Part shown: piece after piece, positions 22,201 to 34,835 of the stretch
Layout: the number at the start of each line of letters is the position of its first letter
Numbering within the stretch: the first letter of the stretch is position 1
Origin: Ischnura elegans
Taxonomy: Eukaryota > Arthropoda > Insecta > Odonata > Coenagrionidae
Length of the DNA: 64,000 bases
NCBI RefSeq assembly: GCF_921293095.1
Contig: NC_060249.1
Span: 79,061,907-79,125,906 of the forward strand
Direction: 5' to 3'
Translations under genes and position numbers: made by a program
The notes under the pieces: model-generated
Told to the model about the DNA's origin: nothing
The model's database searches: none
What the model saw: the letters and a program-made list of their open reading frames with translations, nothing else

Positions 22201-25200
22201 AGATTTCATTGAAACCACTATTTTTTTGCATTTAATTCTTTCACAATATGTGAACATGTAACGTCTATGTTTACCACAAGTATTTATTTGTAGTTATTTT
22301 GTCATTAAAGAGTTTAGCGGCTTTAAATTTTCTATAGTAAGGGGTAACTTTGTACTTCATCTCCGTTTTTGACGTACCTGTGCATACCTATGTTGACATA
22401 GCTGCAATGGAAAATCATGGCGGAATTACTCCGTTCGAACTGGGACAACATTGTAAAATTAAAAACGTATATGACGGAAACTACCGAATACTTCAACTTG
22501 GAAGTTATCTCCGTTCGAGGAACGCTGAATTTCCATAATAATTTCGTTCGTATGCTTTCAGTTGGCTCTCTTTTATCCCTATATCTCTTTGAGTTCTCCC
22601 TGACGAGGATAATCACACGGCCATAACAGACTCTCTTCTCTTTGACTTCTGGTGTGTGCGATGGATATCCAAAGAGAGTGAGGGAAGGTTATCATACTCA
22701 AGGGGTCGCACACAGGCAATAGTAGTGGAATCTTGCTTTCTGCCATGTGCTAGTGCCCAGATGATTAATTATGATCGTTCGCCTCTCATATTTCGTTCAC
22801 CCCCTTCAAAAACCCCTCAGTTCGGCCGTCCGAGGTATTTTTTTGGACTTTGGGGTCCTTCATGGCGAACGAGGGTCAATTAACCCCTTTGAGTGGCCGC
22901 TTAAAAAGGACCCCGTGAACCTATGCCCTCTACCGCAGCATTTTCCCCACCCCACTCTCCGAGCCAGACGTGAGGGCATTGGTGGACTGCTTGCTCGACT
23001 TTCTCTCTCTGAAATGTTGTGCGTCGGAAATACTTATTTCTTCGTTTCGGGATACTTATACATACTTCCCAACCAGCTTTTGAATCTTTGGTGATGGATC
23101 TAAAATGTTTCAGCATTATGTTTTTTTGGATTTCCCTATTAATTAATTGACACCAGTAATATAACTCTTAAGTGAATAGCTAAACTGGCTTGAGATTTCA
23201 TTTTCTGGGTTCACTGTGATTTTCCCCCAGTATTCCTAACCTTATGCGGCCATTCTTGGTTATGTCCTTTCCATTAGAATACCCTGATTGCAAAGTAAAA
23301 CAAATGAATTATTTCATTTATTGGTGGCTATTTTCTCTTTGTACATTTTGTTTAATTTTTGCATTTCCAAAAATTCCCTACATTTTACCCATACAGGATT
23401 TTATATCTGATATTATAAAACAAATTTCCTTTCGAAATGTTTATTACAGAACAAAACATAAATCTTTGCTGTCACAGTTGATATTCGACCTCTAAGTTCG
23501 CGACTTTGTTTTCCTGCTGCCGAAATTACCTAGTTAAGTGACGTATAGTTCTGCAGAAGTGTCAACGAAAACAATTTACGTGTTTGCCAGCGTTTCAAAG
23601 ATAGTTCTCACTACCTGAATTTCAGATGACGACTAACGTGTCCATGGGAAGATCATTGCATTAATCATGAATTTTTTTTATTTCCTTTGTCGGAAAATGT
23701 TCGGGTTTCCTTGTTATGAATGCTTAAATCGAAGCTTAATATTTATCGATAAAATCCCCTCATCCAAATCCAAAGTTAATTTAAATTTACCATTCAATGA
23801 AGTAGTACCATAACGTTTCTCCTATCTTGATTTACCTTCATTCCTTTTTTGTATAATTATTTCAAGCGCCAAATACTCCTCTCCCTTGTAAAACTGTGCA
23901 AACTCTGGAGATCTCCAGGGCTGAGTGACAGTGGTTAGAATAAAATTAATACTTAGCATCAGAGCGCTGAGGTCTCAAATTTGGTCCGTGTCCAAAATTT
24001 TGTAACGTCTCCTCTAAGTAAGTTCCACGCCGCAGGGGGAAGTCACGTCAAAGTTTCACTCGCGAAAGTTTGTTTGCGGCCAACCCGTCAAGAAACGCGC
24101 AACTGGAGGTTAATTTTATTAGTGCCAGTTCTATCTCCGCCGCTCTAATGTTTGTAGTTGCTCCGAAGGCATCCGTCCTCAGTTGTGATGAACGGATAGA
24201 TGAGACCCGTGTCAACTTTGTTAGTTGGTCCACATCTATCGCATTCTTGCCAGTATGTGCATAGCGCGTATGGAAAAAAAACCGGTTGCGGGCATATTAA
24301 TTTTAGCGTCGGCTCACCATCTGATATACTCGGGGCGAGCCCACTCTCCTTGATACATTGACGTGGTAAATCATAATCGAGTCGGTCGTTGGAGAAGAGA
24401 AAATAAATATCTTACGTATAACTCTCTTGTTTGCTGCGCGGGATGTATGACTCATTCCGACCTATCTTTAAGGCGTTAAATGGTATTATTTATCGCGTCA
24501 ATCTGTTGGGGATATATCCGTATCTGTTTGACATTAATCAAGAGACAGTTATCGTATCCTATTTACGTCCCAACAATACAAAAGCCACTTAAAGTCTTCC
24601 CGGCGATGCGTACACGTTCGATTTTGTCGCGCAGAGAGAACATCTCTTGACAGATACCGCCAACACAAGAAGAGAGAAGGAAGGTTTGCTCTCTCGACCG
24701 GCCAGCGATCCGGGAGGGACTTGACTCAAGTCCGCGTTCTTGCCCCGCCCCCTTCATTACAATTCATTTCTAGTCCCCGGCCTATCTCCTCATTTCATAT
24801 TTCCTTCGACGTGCCTTATTTTTTTATGCGAAGGACTTCATCCTCGCGCTCCTTCTCATGCATCTGGGTCCTTATCTGAAACGTTAGTCGGTCGTGTTTC
24901 TCTCTCTCTCCCCCTCCTTCCTCGCATCTTAAAGTCTCTTTCCTTCGCCTCGTTTTCAATCTCAACTCTCCTTTGTTGCTTTTCGTGTCACGAACGTTCT
25001 TGAAACGCAAGGAGCCGACGGGCGCTAGCTCGCAGGAATGGGAAGGTAGCCGGTTGTTATCTTCTCTCGGACTCTCTCTTCCTTTCCTCTTGCTGCTGCC
25101 TGTGTTCTTCGTTTTCATTTTCGCTCCCACCTCATGTACTCGGCGGTCGCTCATACTTTTCGTACAAATGTTCTCATTCCTTGAGTAACGCGAGACGAAA

Positions 25201-26673
25201 GGGCGTGATCCCGATGTTAACTTGATAAGAGTCGGTTGGGGTGTGGGGTCGGCCCTTTTCTTTGTTTTTAAGCATCCAGGACGCGAATAGGGATATAGAA
25301 ACATGAGCGGCATACGGGCGGTGCTATGAAATCATTCTCTTGAATTTGTATCGAGTAATCCGGTGATTTTTTGGTCGTTTTCTTTTGCTGAATAGAGAGT
25401 CTCAGGGTAGCTCACGGGTTCTCCTTAAAGTTTTTTATTTTAGTTTTTCCAGGAATTTTCATCTCGGCTCATTCTTAATATCTCGTAGGAAGAGTCGTTC
25501 TGGACGAAATATGAGATAGCAGTATTGTTTCCGTCATAGCCATGGTGTTGAGCGTAAACAATTTGGAGGGGGTAGTGTGTAGCATTAATAAGGTGCATAT
25601 ATCTGTACAATGTACATATATCCTTCGCTTCTTTTAAATTGATTGCTTCGTGGGAAATCCTTCTTGAGAAATTTAATTCTTCAAGCGTGAGAACTTATTT
25701 TCGATGTTTTGATACACTGCGGCAGGCACTAAAATATCTCCCTGAAATGTATCCGTCCATTTTTCCAGTCATAAATATTTACTTCCCCTGTGAGTGATAC
25801 ACATCCTTCTGATGCATAAAAACTCATGAGTAAGCATCCTGTAATACGAGTTTAATTATGTTAGCATTTTTATGGTAAATTTATCGCCTTTAGTTCGTAA
25901 TTTTAACTGCTTCTATTTTAATGAATACAACTTTATTCCCTTGAAGTTGATAGGTTATGTTTTTAATTGTCCCCTCGGTTACATGGGTCATACCGGGTGT
26001 ATTTTTCTTACCAATTGAATAATTATCTTGTTCATGATTTAAATTAATAAAGAAATATTGTTAATTCATTTATCACGCCGTAATTGTGTTCTTTCTGTTT
26101 TAGAAATGTATTCAACTGAAGGTTATCCAACTTTCGTGGGCAATCTCGTACGCCAAATTGCGTTTGTAGTTCTTTTTTTGTAATACATATAACTTTTCGA
26201 TTTGTTTTAGTTTTGTGCTTCCGCATCTAATTCACCACTCTTTATTGGAAACTTCCATTCAATTTCTTATTGAGGATCTTCGTTCGTGTAGGTGTTTACG
26301 CAATGAGAGCTTGAAAAAATAGGAGCTTCTTGTCGTAAAGTATAATTTTGCTTCTAATTGCTTCAGCTCGTGGATGTAATCGTGGCAATGCTATTTAAGG
26401 CCAATTTCCTCTTCACCGCGTTCAGGGACACCTCTGCATGTGCGAAAACTATGCCCCATTTCTTTTGCTCATTTCTTTTCAATGGCAGAGAATTATGGGT
26501 AAATCTTGAAAGACGTAGGAAAGGAATTAAGTTGAGTTGTCAGGAGGAGAATCTATGTAGTGGCCACTTAACTCACTCGCACCTACCCTCTACCTCCATA
26601 TCCTTTTTTATGGGGGCTTTGTGTTTAAAGTGTAAAGAAAATCGTGCGGTGACTATCGTTCGACGGCGCTTCC
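19270..26673. other. Non-coding sequence, nothing recognised
   Basis: It contains a short (TA)n run at about 21678-21687, pyrimidine-rich blocks at about 21410-21540 and 24740-25130, and a perfect small hairpin CTTGATG/CATCAAG near 19303-19321. The frames, including 165 codons on the - strand at 24816-25313, follow the purine/pyrimidine skew and look low-complexity. No SINE, tRNA or exon was recognised. Confidence 0.5.
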
Positions 26674-27018
26674 TTATCTGTTTTCGCATAACGAGACGTT
26701 GTCAGTCGCTGCCGCCGCCGCGAAAGGTTTTTTCCTCTCAAGGGAAATGACAAGGGGAACGGGATTAGAGAAAAGAAAACATCGAGAGAGTCGTAGATGA
26801 AAGGATTTGTCAGTTGAGTCCACTTTCGCTATCGCCTCGATTTTACTCTTCGCCTGTTTTGAAGAAATCGCACGCGGCCTGCGGCGAAACCCCTTAAGGT
26901 AGATGGGCGCGGGGAGCGAGGAGATGAGCTGCTTAGCGCGGAGCGACTCAGTAGAGGAGTCGATGGTAATCTTTAGCACGGTTTCCCCGGCATTCTCGCG
27001 ATTTTTGTCTTCCGACAT
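26674..27018 (-). CDS. Unassigned 114-codon ORF, weak candidate
   Basis: The frame starts MSEDKNRENAGETVLK in a fair context (G at -3) and continues with an amphipathic, K/R-rich stretch (SKQAKSKIEAIAKVDS near residues 53-68). It has an AAAAA run near residue 102 and ends at a TAA. Composition is more protein-like than most frames in the window and the local GC is moderate. There is no recognisable domain, no supporting splice sites and no promoter. A frame of this length can arise by chance in 64 kb. It may be a lineage-specific gene, an exon or noise. Confidence 0.18.
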   Translation of the reverse strand: MSEDKNRENAGETVLKITIDSSTESLRAKQLISSLPAPIYLKGFRRRPRAISSKQAKSKIEAIAKVDSTDKSFHLRLSRCFLFSNPVPLVISLERKKPFAAAAATDNVSLCENR

Positions 27019-30000
27019 CGCGTTAAAGCGCGGCTGCCATGTTATCGACTCGAATTGTTGGTTTTTAATGTGCTATGTTTTTTTGTGATAAAATATTTAT
27101 TTCAAAGACAGTGTCATCAGAGTGTGCTCTGTTGCGAATGGAAAAATTGCGGGATTGTTACCAGCTCCTTCATAATGAAAAGCTTTCTTTCATCAAGCAA
27201 AACAAATATCAAGTCAAAGGTGATTGGCTAAAACGCCAATTGCTGTAACGGCAACATCAACTGTAGGATATTTCAATTACAATTCTGTGGAAAATGATAA
27301 TATTTCGAACATAATATTAGAATTGGATATTCTTTATCACAGTCACTTGAGATACTGCTCATTTCTTCAAATGAAAAACCACTGGTTGTCTTTTAGTGAC
27401 ATTTCGAAAAATTATAATAGAACTTTGCTTTCATTCTGGGGTTTCAAGTCGATTTTGAGACGCGTTTTGTATTGAAATGATTTCAACTTTTACTTTGGGT
27501 TTCTCCTGTATTAAACTGAGCGACTTTTCCCAGCCATGTCACATTTTCCCTAAATGCCAAACGTAGATATTCCAAAGTTCGAGTTTAAACTTGGTCCTGA
27601 AAAATTACTGATGTTGATTTTTTATGCTATAAATTGTTAGCATTCTATTATTTTAACCGTATTTACGTCTCTTTAAGAAGCTAACGTAAATAAAAGGATG
27701 GGTTAAAGTAAATCGCCACGCATACTTTATCCAGAAGGAAGTGCTTCTCTCAACTTGGCAATCGTAAATTTATGTGTGACGATAATTCATGATTTATTGT
27801 GTATTCCCGTTGCGTCTTTATTATTAGTTATTTATTTCAAACTTTATAAAATTTTAGTGATTATTTGAGTAAAATTGCAATTGGTTGTAGCTGAGCAGAC
27901 TTTTACTTCTGAATCTCATGATCATACCAATTTATTAATATGCTATCCTTAACCCATAAATTTACTACCAATTTTAATGGATGGGTCATAATTTCTAATT
28001 ACTAATTAGTGTTACATGAAAATTATCATGTCTCAATTGTAGAGAAATTTGGTTAATACCGCTGAGAATTAGCCTTAAAGAGCAATTCTATTGTTAATTT
28101 CGTGTTTCATTTTGTAATTTTTATTACCTTACCTTCCAAAAGAAATGATACTGATTTGCTCGTGATAGAACAAAGTTGTTCCCACTATTTTTGTGCGAGC
28201 AGTAGCTGGACAAAAGAGACTTGTCATTGAGCGCATTTATTATTTCTCCTTGGTTCCTAAAATAAGATTTGAATGGGTGCCTCCTAAAGGCAGAAATTAG
28301 TTAATGGTTCACTTTTTTGATCCCCTACACCTTTATAGTTCAGGTGATGGGAAAAATTAGAACTTAGATGTTGTCCGAGGCAGAGTGAAGAGACCCCAAC
28401 AATAGAAAGCAGATGAACATGGCTATCCATAACTTGTGAAGGGATTGGTGATAAAATGATTCTGGATAAAATTGTTTTATTGCTCGGTCTCGTCAAGGGC
28501 CATAAATTTTTCTTCCCAGTCACCCCTTTACTCTTCCTGGAGGTAATTACGGACAATAAACCGTTTATTTGTAACTTGGAATGTTTCTTATGATCCGGTG
28601 TACCTAAGTCGTATGCGCGGAGGGTCATATCCCGTGTGAGTTTCCAGTGTGGACTGAAACGTTTTCTAATTCTAACTTTGAAAATGTGGGGACCTTCAGA
28701 GCACAAGGTAACCGATGCGACCGTTTTTTTTTATGTTAGGCTCTTGTATTGGACGTGATGACCATACCATGAAGCTTTCTGAGTTAATTATTACATTTTG
28801 ATGTAGCTATTTCTGGAATCTCTGTCCATTATGTATCTGCAAACTCTCTGTGGGTTAATTTTCCTTTCTGTTAGTAGGAGTTGAAATGTCTTTGAGCTAT
28901 CATAGATGTGTGACACACAAGGGAAGCTTTATTAAATTTTGAATCGAGGTGTCTTCTTAAATAAGGGGTATTTTCCCGTTCTAATTTGGACGTCAATCTA
29001 AAATCGTCAAAGGTAATTTATTCATTAATAAGAATTAATGGGGTTAAAAAGAGACACTTCGAGCCAGAATTCGTATTTGTAGCTATTAGTTCTTGGTAAT
29101 TGCTCTTAATGTCTAGACCCTTTCAAACGGAAATGAGTTATTCTTCTTCCTCTTTCGAAAATGATATCGGCCAATTCAGAATGCATTTTTTATTTTTAAA
29201 TTCACTCATGAAGAAAATAGCACACAAAAGAATTGCCTTTGATATCGACGAAACGATATTAAAACGTAAATGCGTACAGATGTGGCAAACTTATACCCAA
29301 ACGATAGTTCTTGGTATCTTCTTAAGCCTGATTCTGAAAATTTTCTACCAAAGCTACTTAAGTACTACTACCTAATCAACGGGATTTTTGGTGGGATATT
29401 AATCGGCTTATAAATAATCTAGAATGGAAATGTACTCTCGTGACCGATGCGGGGATTTTAACGATGCTGACTTTACAGTGCCTTCAGCGAAAATATCGGA
29501 AATAGGTTCAAATTGAGACATAAATCTGCTCGTTTTGCGTATCGGTTTCCTTCGTAAAGGATGGGTCGTTGTTGCGAGATCCGCGGGAGATGAATAATGC
29601 AAAATTTTCAAATTAGACATTTGGGCCAGAGGGTGGAGACCTGCCCGTAATAATCTCTTTCTCCCCCATACCTATATACTGCCACTACTTTGCATGTCCA
29701 CCTTCGAATTTTGATTGGCGTTAAATCGAACTGACATGAGCAATGATGCGGCGCGTACCATCATTGCAAAGGATAACCACGGCCATAAAAGACAAGTGTC
29801 TCGCAGTAAAATAAAGGGGCGGAAGAGGAGAGTTAAAAAGGAAATACGACGAGCAAAGTAGTCCTTTAAGGTAAACGCTGATGGGAGGAGGAACTAGAGG
29901 AGGAAGAACAGGGTTGTTACGACGGGGCTTTTAATAATTAGCGGGCAAATCGAGAGGCAGGGATGCCTCAATAACGACCTTCTCAAAAGAACAAGATTCT

Positions 30001-31029
30001 TTCTTTCTCTCTCTCAAATACAGACACTGTCCGAATGGCAGGAACCGGGGAATAAAACGCAGGACTGCCTGGAATGGACGCTTATTCGCCCACGGCGACA
30101 TAAAATGCGAACTAGAGGGGAGGGGCGGTGTTTTTTTCATCCTGTCCCTTTTTTATTTTTATTTTCCCTTCGGTCGTCCCTCATATATTTTTTCTCTGCC
30201 ATCCCTTTTGGGGGCACGAGCCTCCCGGCCAAATAGAAGAGGAAGGATTGAGCAAAAACTAGTACGTGTAGTGAGGGGAACAGCGATAAGAAGTTTCCTT
30301 TTATTGGGTTGCCATATTTTCTTTAGATCAGCCTCTCCCTGGCTAATTTCAGGTATTAGATTTAATACATATTGGAAGATAATCTGCTTAGTTGAGGCAA
30401 CTGAAAACTTAATACTAATATCACCCACCGCCATAGAGATTCAAACAAAAAAATGGCTTGGGTAGTTGGGGTGTGAGTTCATTCCAAACCAAGCGCTTAA
30501 GATTCTCACATTATTTGAAAATCATTTCCTTCTCTGTGTAATTTCGCAGCTAATTTTTGCGCCAATTTTTAATACATTCTTTGGAATGTTATTTTCAGCC
30601 AAGTAATATCTTCAGTTGAGACAACGGCTTGTTTGCAGACATCGGAAAATGTGTTAATGTCTCTTTTCACTGCGAAATAGGTATGTAAAAATTATAATTG
30701 AATATCCATTTCATTAAATGAAATGCGAATTGCACTAAATTATTTCATCCTTTATTTTAGAAAAAAAAAGATTTGAAAATTAGCAATAGTGGTTTGACAG
30801 TTGTTTGTGGTACTTGCACTGCAGTGTCGTTCGCATTGTTTGTATGTGAGGATTGGAGTGAAGTTGGAATCTGATGATCGCACCCCCAACTTCTCAACCC
30901 TCTACCTAAGACTACTACTCCTTCCCGTGTTAGATGCTCCGTGCTTGATAGGCATGTACATATAAGAGTGGCGGGGATGAGCTGGAGGCGGAGTCGGCGA
31001 AGAAGGAAAGAGGCAAAAGAGTTCGTGGT
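27019..31029. other. Non-coding sequence, nothing recognised
   Basis: AT-rich sequence. A 140-codon - strand frame at 28284-28706 has no recognisable motif. GC-richer purine blocks occur at about 29820-29910. No repeat or RNA was recognised. Confidence 0.5.
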
Positions 31030-31112
31030 TGGGCCGAGGGAAACCGAAGAAGGGAGGCCGGGGAATTGTCGGCAGTGAGGATGTATCAAGAGATACGCAT
31101 GCCGAGGGAAGC
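31030..31112 (+). repeat. Repeat fragment related to the 32.46 kb unit
   Basis: The stretch GAGGATGTATCAAGAGAT followed by ACGCATGCCGAGGG (31077-31108) matches GAGGACGTATCAAGAGAT followed by GTGCATGCCGATGG at about 32456-32490. It lies in a purine-rich context. It is probably a third, shorter copy of the LINE-like fragment seen at 32.08 and 32.35 kb. Confidence 0.45.
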
Positions 31113-31631
31113 TTGCGTTTGAGTACCCACTGGTGGAAAAGGCAACTCGGATTAGAGCGGTGGATAAAGCAGTGGCAACCCACGCGGAGTATTTAGTTTC
31201 CTAAGGACGTTGTTGAAGAATATAAATTTACCTAGCTAATTCTTGGCCGTTTAACCATATTGCGGATCCTGACTTGGATTAATCGTGAATTTGGCATTAT
31301 GGGTCTAAACATAAGTCAGTTTGGTCATTAAGTTAGGCGATATTTACTCAGACAATATTTCTATTGTCATTTCCACTACCAATTTTTACCACAGTTGAAA
31401 AGGTGGGAATGCTATTATTTTGTTCGAAAACCGTGGAGCAATTCATCCTTAAATTGCACGGATTAAATTGAGTAATAGTTAGGTAGTTAGAAGATACAGA
31501 TTGCAATCAAAATCTGCGTATAAATCCTCAAAAAATTGGGTAGTTGTATAAATTATAATTACGAAAATGGAGATGAGTTAGAATCTTTACCATAAAAATT
31601 TCGAAGTCTGGGCCGAAATGTGGCATTAATG

Positions 31632-31725
31632 ACGAGATGTAAGGGAGTGACCAGGTTTTGACTTGAGGCAACGAAAGGAGGGCTGCAGACCTGTTGGCAG
31701 TTAGAGAGGATCTAAGAAGGAGGAT
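31632..31725 (+). repeat. Degenerate fragment of the same family
   Basis: CGAGATGTAAGGGA here is identical over 14 bases to the 32.38 kb unit, and is followed by a loosely matching purine-rich stretch and AGGAGGATATATG. The similarity is short, so family membership is tentative. Confidence 0.3.
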
Positions 31726-32059
31726 ATATGTATTTAAATTCATAAAGAATCGTTCCAAGGTCAATTAGCGAGATGATTTTTTATGTTCTTTCCAAACTGC
31801 GCTTTCTTATCCCAAATTATGTTTATTTTCTCCTCATAAAATATTGTGACAATGTCAGCAAGCGACATAGGATTGAGATTTGAAACGCTTGATGGAGAAT
31901 AATATTAGGAGAACTTCAGTTTTGTCAGCCGCTGGAGTAGGGAGGAGTTAGGAGCTACCTCGAAAAGTAAATGCAAATAAATGCCCTTTTAGTTCATCAA
32001 ATAATTTATATGCTAATGTTACTTTTATATCCTATAGATTTCCGTTGTAGGTATGCAGA

Positions 32060-32590
32060 TTTGTCCTTAGATAGCCACGACCATGTGCTTTGGGAGTGTA
32101 GGCGAGACGGGAATGAGTAGATCTTTGAATTTTGAATTGTTTGTCGTGGAGAAAAATGGAGAGGAATTTGAGTTTTGCCGGTTGGGTTGGAGGAGGAATG
32201 AGGAAGAAATCACATCGTGAAATAGATTCAAACCGAATATCTTTCTGATTTTCAATATTATTCAGTACGTAGTAGTTTTTCTAATTTTACCTGTGTATCC
32301 CATTGCCGTCTTTATCGTGGGTATTGATGCAGTTTTTTTCCATCTTACCTCACGATAGGGTGCTTTGGGAGTATCGGCGAGATGTAAGGGAACAGAGAGT
32401 CGAAGGGTTTTGTCTCAGAGAGAGTGAAGATGGATTCGAGTTTTTCGGTTGCCGCGAGGAGGACGTATCAAGAGATGTGCATGCCGATGGATGGATGGGG
32501 GTTGTTGGGCGGGTTGATTTGAGATCTCTTCGCGAGCGGCGTGAGCAAACTCATGTGTGCTCGTGGCGGCGTGATTGTTGGCGTGCATGA
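32060..32590 (+). mobile_element. Duplicated LINE C-terminal (zinc-knuckle-like) remnants
   Basis: Two related units of about 110-130 bases start at about 32079 and 32351, offset about 275. Both begin with GTGCTTTGGGAGT. Translated on the + strand they read DHVLWECRRD and HDRVLWEYRRDVREQRVEGF. The HVLWEC motif is typical of the conserved C-terminal CCHC-like region near the end of many non-LTR retrotransposon ORF2 proteins (H..LW.C). The first copy has in-frame stops soon after. The second stays open within the 95-codon frame 32303-32590 but has Y where the motif cysteine should be. Both are decayed. No reverse transcriptase motif was seen nearby. Confidence 0.42.
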
Positions 32591-34517
32591 CACGACTGCC
32601 GCTGGATGCTTTTTCAGTGGATGGACGGACGTCCCGGGAGGAAAGGGAATGGGAGGAGATACACAGAGAGTATAGGGGGCTGGTCGTCGGCGATGGCGCA
32701 TGTCATGGTTTGCTCGGCGGAGGTCAAGTGGGCGGGGTAAGCTGTACATAGGAAGCATTCCGGTGGCGAAGGAGGGAAAAATGGCTCCACTTCCTCTTGT
32801 TCCCACTATTGGAACAAAAAGGAAATAGATAAGTTGTTGAAATGGGATGCTGGATCGCTCGCGAGTTCATTTACACTGAGGTTCGTCGATAACGCCATTA
32901 AGGTGAGGCTACACGCCCTGCGCGAGCAATTTAGTTGGTCTTGAGCTCTGTGTCGCTCTAATGTTCAGGGATCGCGGGATGCTCTGCTCATCCTCATTTC
33001 TGGCCAATAATCCTAGGATTGGTATTGCGCATATCTCCACTTGATTCTTTTCTGCTCTTCCACCCTGTCATTTTTGATAGCTGGGAGTCAGGGCGGTCCA
33101 TGTTGCCGAACCCACTTTGCTAGGAGGTTTTGGTTATTTTGGAAGGTGAACGACTTAGCTTAGTCATTCGTGCGATTGGTGTATCATCAGATAAAAAAAA
33201 ACAAATAATGTGAGTGGGAATGTCTTTTGTCAAATCGATGTGCATCTTTGTCCACTTCCTGTTAAACTAACTGGGTTGAGCTATGCTCCGTTTAACCGGA
33301 GGAGCATGGTAACTATCATGCATTCCGACGTCGCAACCTATTAACTCTTAGAGACACACGGGTCGTACCATATCGTTGGTAGGAGGAAATTAAAATGGAA
33401 AAAGAACGGCGATATCTAGGGCTGAGAGTTCTGGAAAATACTGATACTTTTCAAAAACGTAATTGATAAAGGTGGTGGCATTAATCTTAGGCAGCGGATT
33501 GATTATCTACGCTGGGTAATGGAAATTAGATCGAGAGTGAAAATCAGTGAACACTGTGCTAGATGTTTAAAATTATGGCATTAAATTGCGCAAAATTAGA
33601 ATGCCGAGGTTTTGCTCGCATGATTAGAGTCGATAGCAACTGCCTGCCAACTTGTCGTATGGCAATAATAATTGCGACTAATGTATAGAAAGAATATTGC
33701 TCATCGTGGAATACTGCGTGAATCGTATACGGATATGTCTAAGATCAATATATCATGTTCATTATTTTGACGGAAGCCTTAATTCATTTCACGAGAGATG
33801 GAACGGTCAAATATAGGAACGTATTATATATATAGCATGAATTCAAAATTTAGAGCTTGATCTTTCATTTCTGACAACTAGTGTTCTTCTTTCCTTTGAT
33901 GATGCTTTTCATCGTATCAGCCATGACTGCTTCATATTGAAAGGAATTGAAAATACATCAATTTGAGGAATGTTCATCTAGATATCATTTTTACTGTTTC
34001 AGTTGCAATTTACTTTAAGCTTTTCTTCATTTTCCGGCAGATTGTAGACACGAGAAAAAAATACTAGTTGGCGGGGATACGTCGCATGTTTTACTCGGGA
34101 AGCTTCTCGTGTACGTTTCTCCTCGACGGAGATGAAAGCAGATGAAACGACAGCAATTGGACTCAAAAAGGTTTGACACAGTTCGCCTCGTAATCATTTT
34201 TCCGGTCGTAAAAAATTTCCCTCTCCTTCCCGATAGTAATGGTCCATACCACGTCCTTATGACAAAAATACGAAATAACCCGGAAAACACCCGCCTCCGG
34301 CATCTCTTGAATTGAAGGTCGTTTGGACCCTGGCGTCGCTCTATCCTCCTCTTACTCCCACTCAGTATTCATAAAAAGGAGCTTTTTCTCTGGAATCCGA
34401 CATTCCCGATCGTTTATTTTTTTTATCCTCATTTCGGTCCTCGAGAAAAGTCAGGGATATTCCCTTTAAGTATTAATAATAATGATATTATATTTCTTTT
34501 GTTTTTGACCTCTCGTT
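32591..34517. other. Non-coding sequence, nothing recognised
   Basis: GC-richer to about 32810, then AT-rich. No convincing frame, RNA or repeat. Confidence 0.5.
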
Positions 34518-34835
34518 TAAATTTCAATATGAAATCTTGTGGTACAGACCATCTATACAAAACCTATTTGCCGATATTTCGAAAATTTAAATTTCATTTG
34601 CAGGGCTTATTATATGAAAAGATAGAGATACAGTGAATACAAAACCTGGTCAAGTACTAAAAATTACAAAATTAAGCTATGTATACTTTTTATATTCTTG
34701 ACCAGCTTTTGTATGTGTTGTACCTCTCTCGTTTTCATATAATTGGTCTTGAAAATAGAAAACTAGATTTCCGGAACTTCGGCGAATATGTTCTTTATAA
34801 TTGACCCAAACCTCAAAATGTCATATTTAAAACTA
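34518..34835. mobile_element. Foldback/MITE-like element, about 300 bp
   Basis: The left arm (about 34525-34656) and the reverse complement of the right arm (about 34695-34828) align along their whole length of roughly 130 bases. Shared blocks in order are AATATGA, ATTTGCCGA/ATTCGCCGA, TTATATGAAAA, ATACAAAA and CTGGTCAAG. The spacer of about 40 AT-rich bases is itself partly self-complementary. I judge identity to be about 70-75 percent, so the element is old. There is no coding capacity and no clear target-site duplication. It is best described as a non-autonomous foldback or MITE-like element. Transcribed, it would fold into one long hairpin. Confidence 0.78.

Noticed and set aside
23040..23095. 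GGGA...TCCC followed by GAAAC on the - strand
   Set aside because: The required CUGANGA half is absent and the flanks share nothing with the other modules.
24816..25313. 165-codon - strand ORF rich in K, R and E
   Set aside because: It is the complement of a pyrimidine tract. The charge bias follows from purine-only codons.
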